Source: Clostridia bacterium
GTDB lineage: Bacteria; Bacillota; Clostridia; Oscillospirales; CAG-382
Assembly: GCA_017646185.1 (NCBI GenBank)
Contig: JAGCNA010000274.1
Location: 1 to 5,919 of the forward strand
Reading direction: 5' to 3'
DNA: 5,919 nt
Below the pieces are notes generated by a model, which saw only the letters and a list, made by a program, of their open reading frames with translations, ran no database searches and was not told the origin of the DNA. Both the position numbers and the translations under genes were made by a program. Positions 4,805 to 5,919 of this stretch are shown here, one piece after another (position 1 is the stretch's first letter; the number at the start of each line of letters is the position of its first letter).

Positions 4805-5919
4805 ATGGATACCAATTATCTTGCGGAATTACTTTTTCCCCATATAAAAACCGTTCCCGAGGATATGGAGGCGCTGTATCCTCCCCGTAATCTTCCCGAG
4901 GGAGCAAAGGTAACCCGTTTTGCACCCAGCCCTACGGGATTTATGCATCTGGGCAACCTTTACGGTGCTCTTGCGGACGAGCGTATGGCTCACCTTTCCG
5001 AAGGCGTGTTTTACCTCCGTATCGAGGATACCGACGATAAACGTACCGTTGAAAACGGTGTTGCTCTTATAATAAACGCTTTGGAAAAGTTCGACCTTCA
5101 TTTTGACGAAGGCGCAACCGCAGACGGCGATAACGGCGCTTACGGTCCCTACCGCCAGAGCGAAAGAAAGAATATTTACCAGACTTACGCAAAATATCTT
5201 GTACAGCAGGGTACGGCGTATCCTTGCTTCTGTACCGAGGAAGAGCTTGCCGCCAACCGCGCAGAGCAGGAGGCTTTAAAGCTTACCCCCGGTTATTACG
5301 GAAAATGGGCTGTCTGGCGTGATGCGGATATAGAAAAGGTACAAGCCGCCCTTAACGAAGGCAAGCCTTTCGTGCTTCGCTTCAGAAGCGAAGGAAGCTG
5401 TGAAAACAAGCTTAAGTTTACTGATATGATCAAGGGCGTTATCGACGTTACGGAAAACGATATCGACCACGTGCTTCTTAAATCCGACGGTATTCCCACA
5501 TACCACTTCGCCCACGCGGTGGATGACCACCTTATGCACACCACCCACGTGGTACGTGATGAAAGCTGGCTTTCCACCCTGCCTTTCCACATTCAGCTGT
5601 TCAAGGCGCTGGGCTTCAAGATGCCCAAATACTGCCACACTGCGCAGGTGCTTAAAAATGACGGAAACGGCAAGCGTAAGCTTTCCAAGCGTAAGGACCC
5701 CGAAGCGGCACTTACCTATTACCACGAGCAGGGCTACCCCGCAAATGCGGTAAAGGAATATCTGCTTACTCTCCTCAATTCCAACTTTGAGGAATGGCGC
5801 CTTTCGAACCCCGCCCTGCCTTTGGAGGAGTTCCCCTTTACTCCCAAGAAAATGAGCATTTCCGGCTGTCTTTTCAGCTTTGAAAAGCTTAACGACGTTT
5901 CCAAAAACGTAATTTCCGC
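4805..5919 (+). CDS. gltX: Glutamate--tRNA ligase (GluRS), N-terminal 371 residues, 3' end missing
   Basis: This class I aminoacyl-tRNA synthetase activates glutamate with ATP and charges tRNA-Glu in the cytosol. I translated it by hand; the frame is open to the right edge. The HIGH-type motif is FAPSPTGFMHLG (residues 39-50) and the KMSKS-type motif is KLSKRKDPEA (292-301). Other GluRS landmarks are LRIEDTD (71-77), GPYRQSER (114-121), YPCFCTEEEL (139-148), SDGIPTYHFAHAVDDH (227-242) and VVRDESWL (249-256). About 36 residues precede the HIGH motif, against about 4 in E. coli GluRS; I recall this as usual for a long clostridial form of about 550 residues. Only the CxC half of the zinc site (Cys141, Cys143) is visible; residues 159-175 lack the third cysteine. 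The ATG at 4805 follows GAAAGG (4789-4794) at 10 bases. Whether it also charges tRNA-Gln cannot be judged because the anticodon-binding domain is outside the window. Confidence 0.95.
   Translation, partial: MDTNYLAELLFPHIKTVPEDMEALYPPRNLPEGAKVTRFAPSPTGFMHLGNLYGALADERMAHLSEGVFYLRIEDTDDKRTVENGVALIINALEKFDLHFDEGATADGDNGAYGPYRQSERKNIYQTYAKYLVQQGTAYPCFCTEEELAANRAEQEALKLTPGYYGKWAVWRDADIEKVQAALNEGKPFVLRFRSEGSCENKLKFTDMIKGVIDVTENDIDHVLLKSDGIPTYHFAHAVDDHLMHTTHVVRDESWLSTLPFHIQLFKALGFKMPKYCHTAQVLKNDGNGKRKLSKRKDPEAALTYYHEQGYPANAVKEYLLTLLNSNFEEWRLSNPALPLEEFPFTPKKMSISGCLFSFEKLNDVSKNVIS

Overview
The window suggests a member of the Clostridia (Firmicutes), possibly a gut-type Oscillospiraceae or Lachnospiraceae relative. 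Reasons: ispH lies directly downstream of plsC and appears to run into a ribosomal S1 domain; promoters are consensus sigma-A type with 17-bp spacers; and the glutamyl-tRNA synthetase is the long form with an N-terminal extension. Exact taxonomy cannot be read from the sequence.

Layout. (1) Positions 1-1440, minus strand: a plsC-ispH operon. plsC encodes a small lysophosphatidic acid acyltransferase; its 3' end overlaps the TTG-initiated ispH gene by 8 bases. ispH encodes the last enzyme of the MEP isoprenoid pathway. It is cut by the left edge just where an S1-like segment seems to begin. (2) Positions 1441-1614: a divergent intergenic region with one consensus promoter on each strand and an inverted repeat over the plsC -10 element. 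(3) Positions 1615-4691, plus strand: a two-gene unit. The first gene encodes a lipoprotein of the CapA/PGA_cap metallophosphatase-like family. The second, joined by an ATGA stop/start overlap, encodes a DUF4855-family protein with an N-terminal jelly-roll-like region and no visible signal peptide. A strong rho-independent terminator follows. (4) Positions 4737-5919: a consensus promoter with a palindrome at the start point, then the first 371 codons of gltX, which runs off the right edge.

How the genes relate. plsC and ispH are housekeeping functions (phospholipid and isoprenoid synthesis; an S1 fusion would add translation). gltX charges tRNA with glutamate. The accessory part is the CapA-like/DUF4855 pair. 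Domain content points to a surface polymer, either poly-gamma-glutamate or a polysaccharide, but the substrate is unknown. No mobile elements, CRISPR arrays, tRNA or rRNA genes are visible. The long antisense reading frames opposite the plus-strand genes look like shadows of codon usage. The best leads are the coupled CapA-like/DUF4855 pair and two candidate operators.
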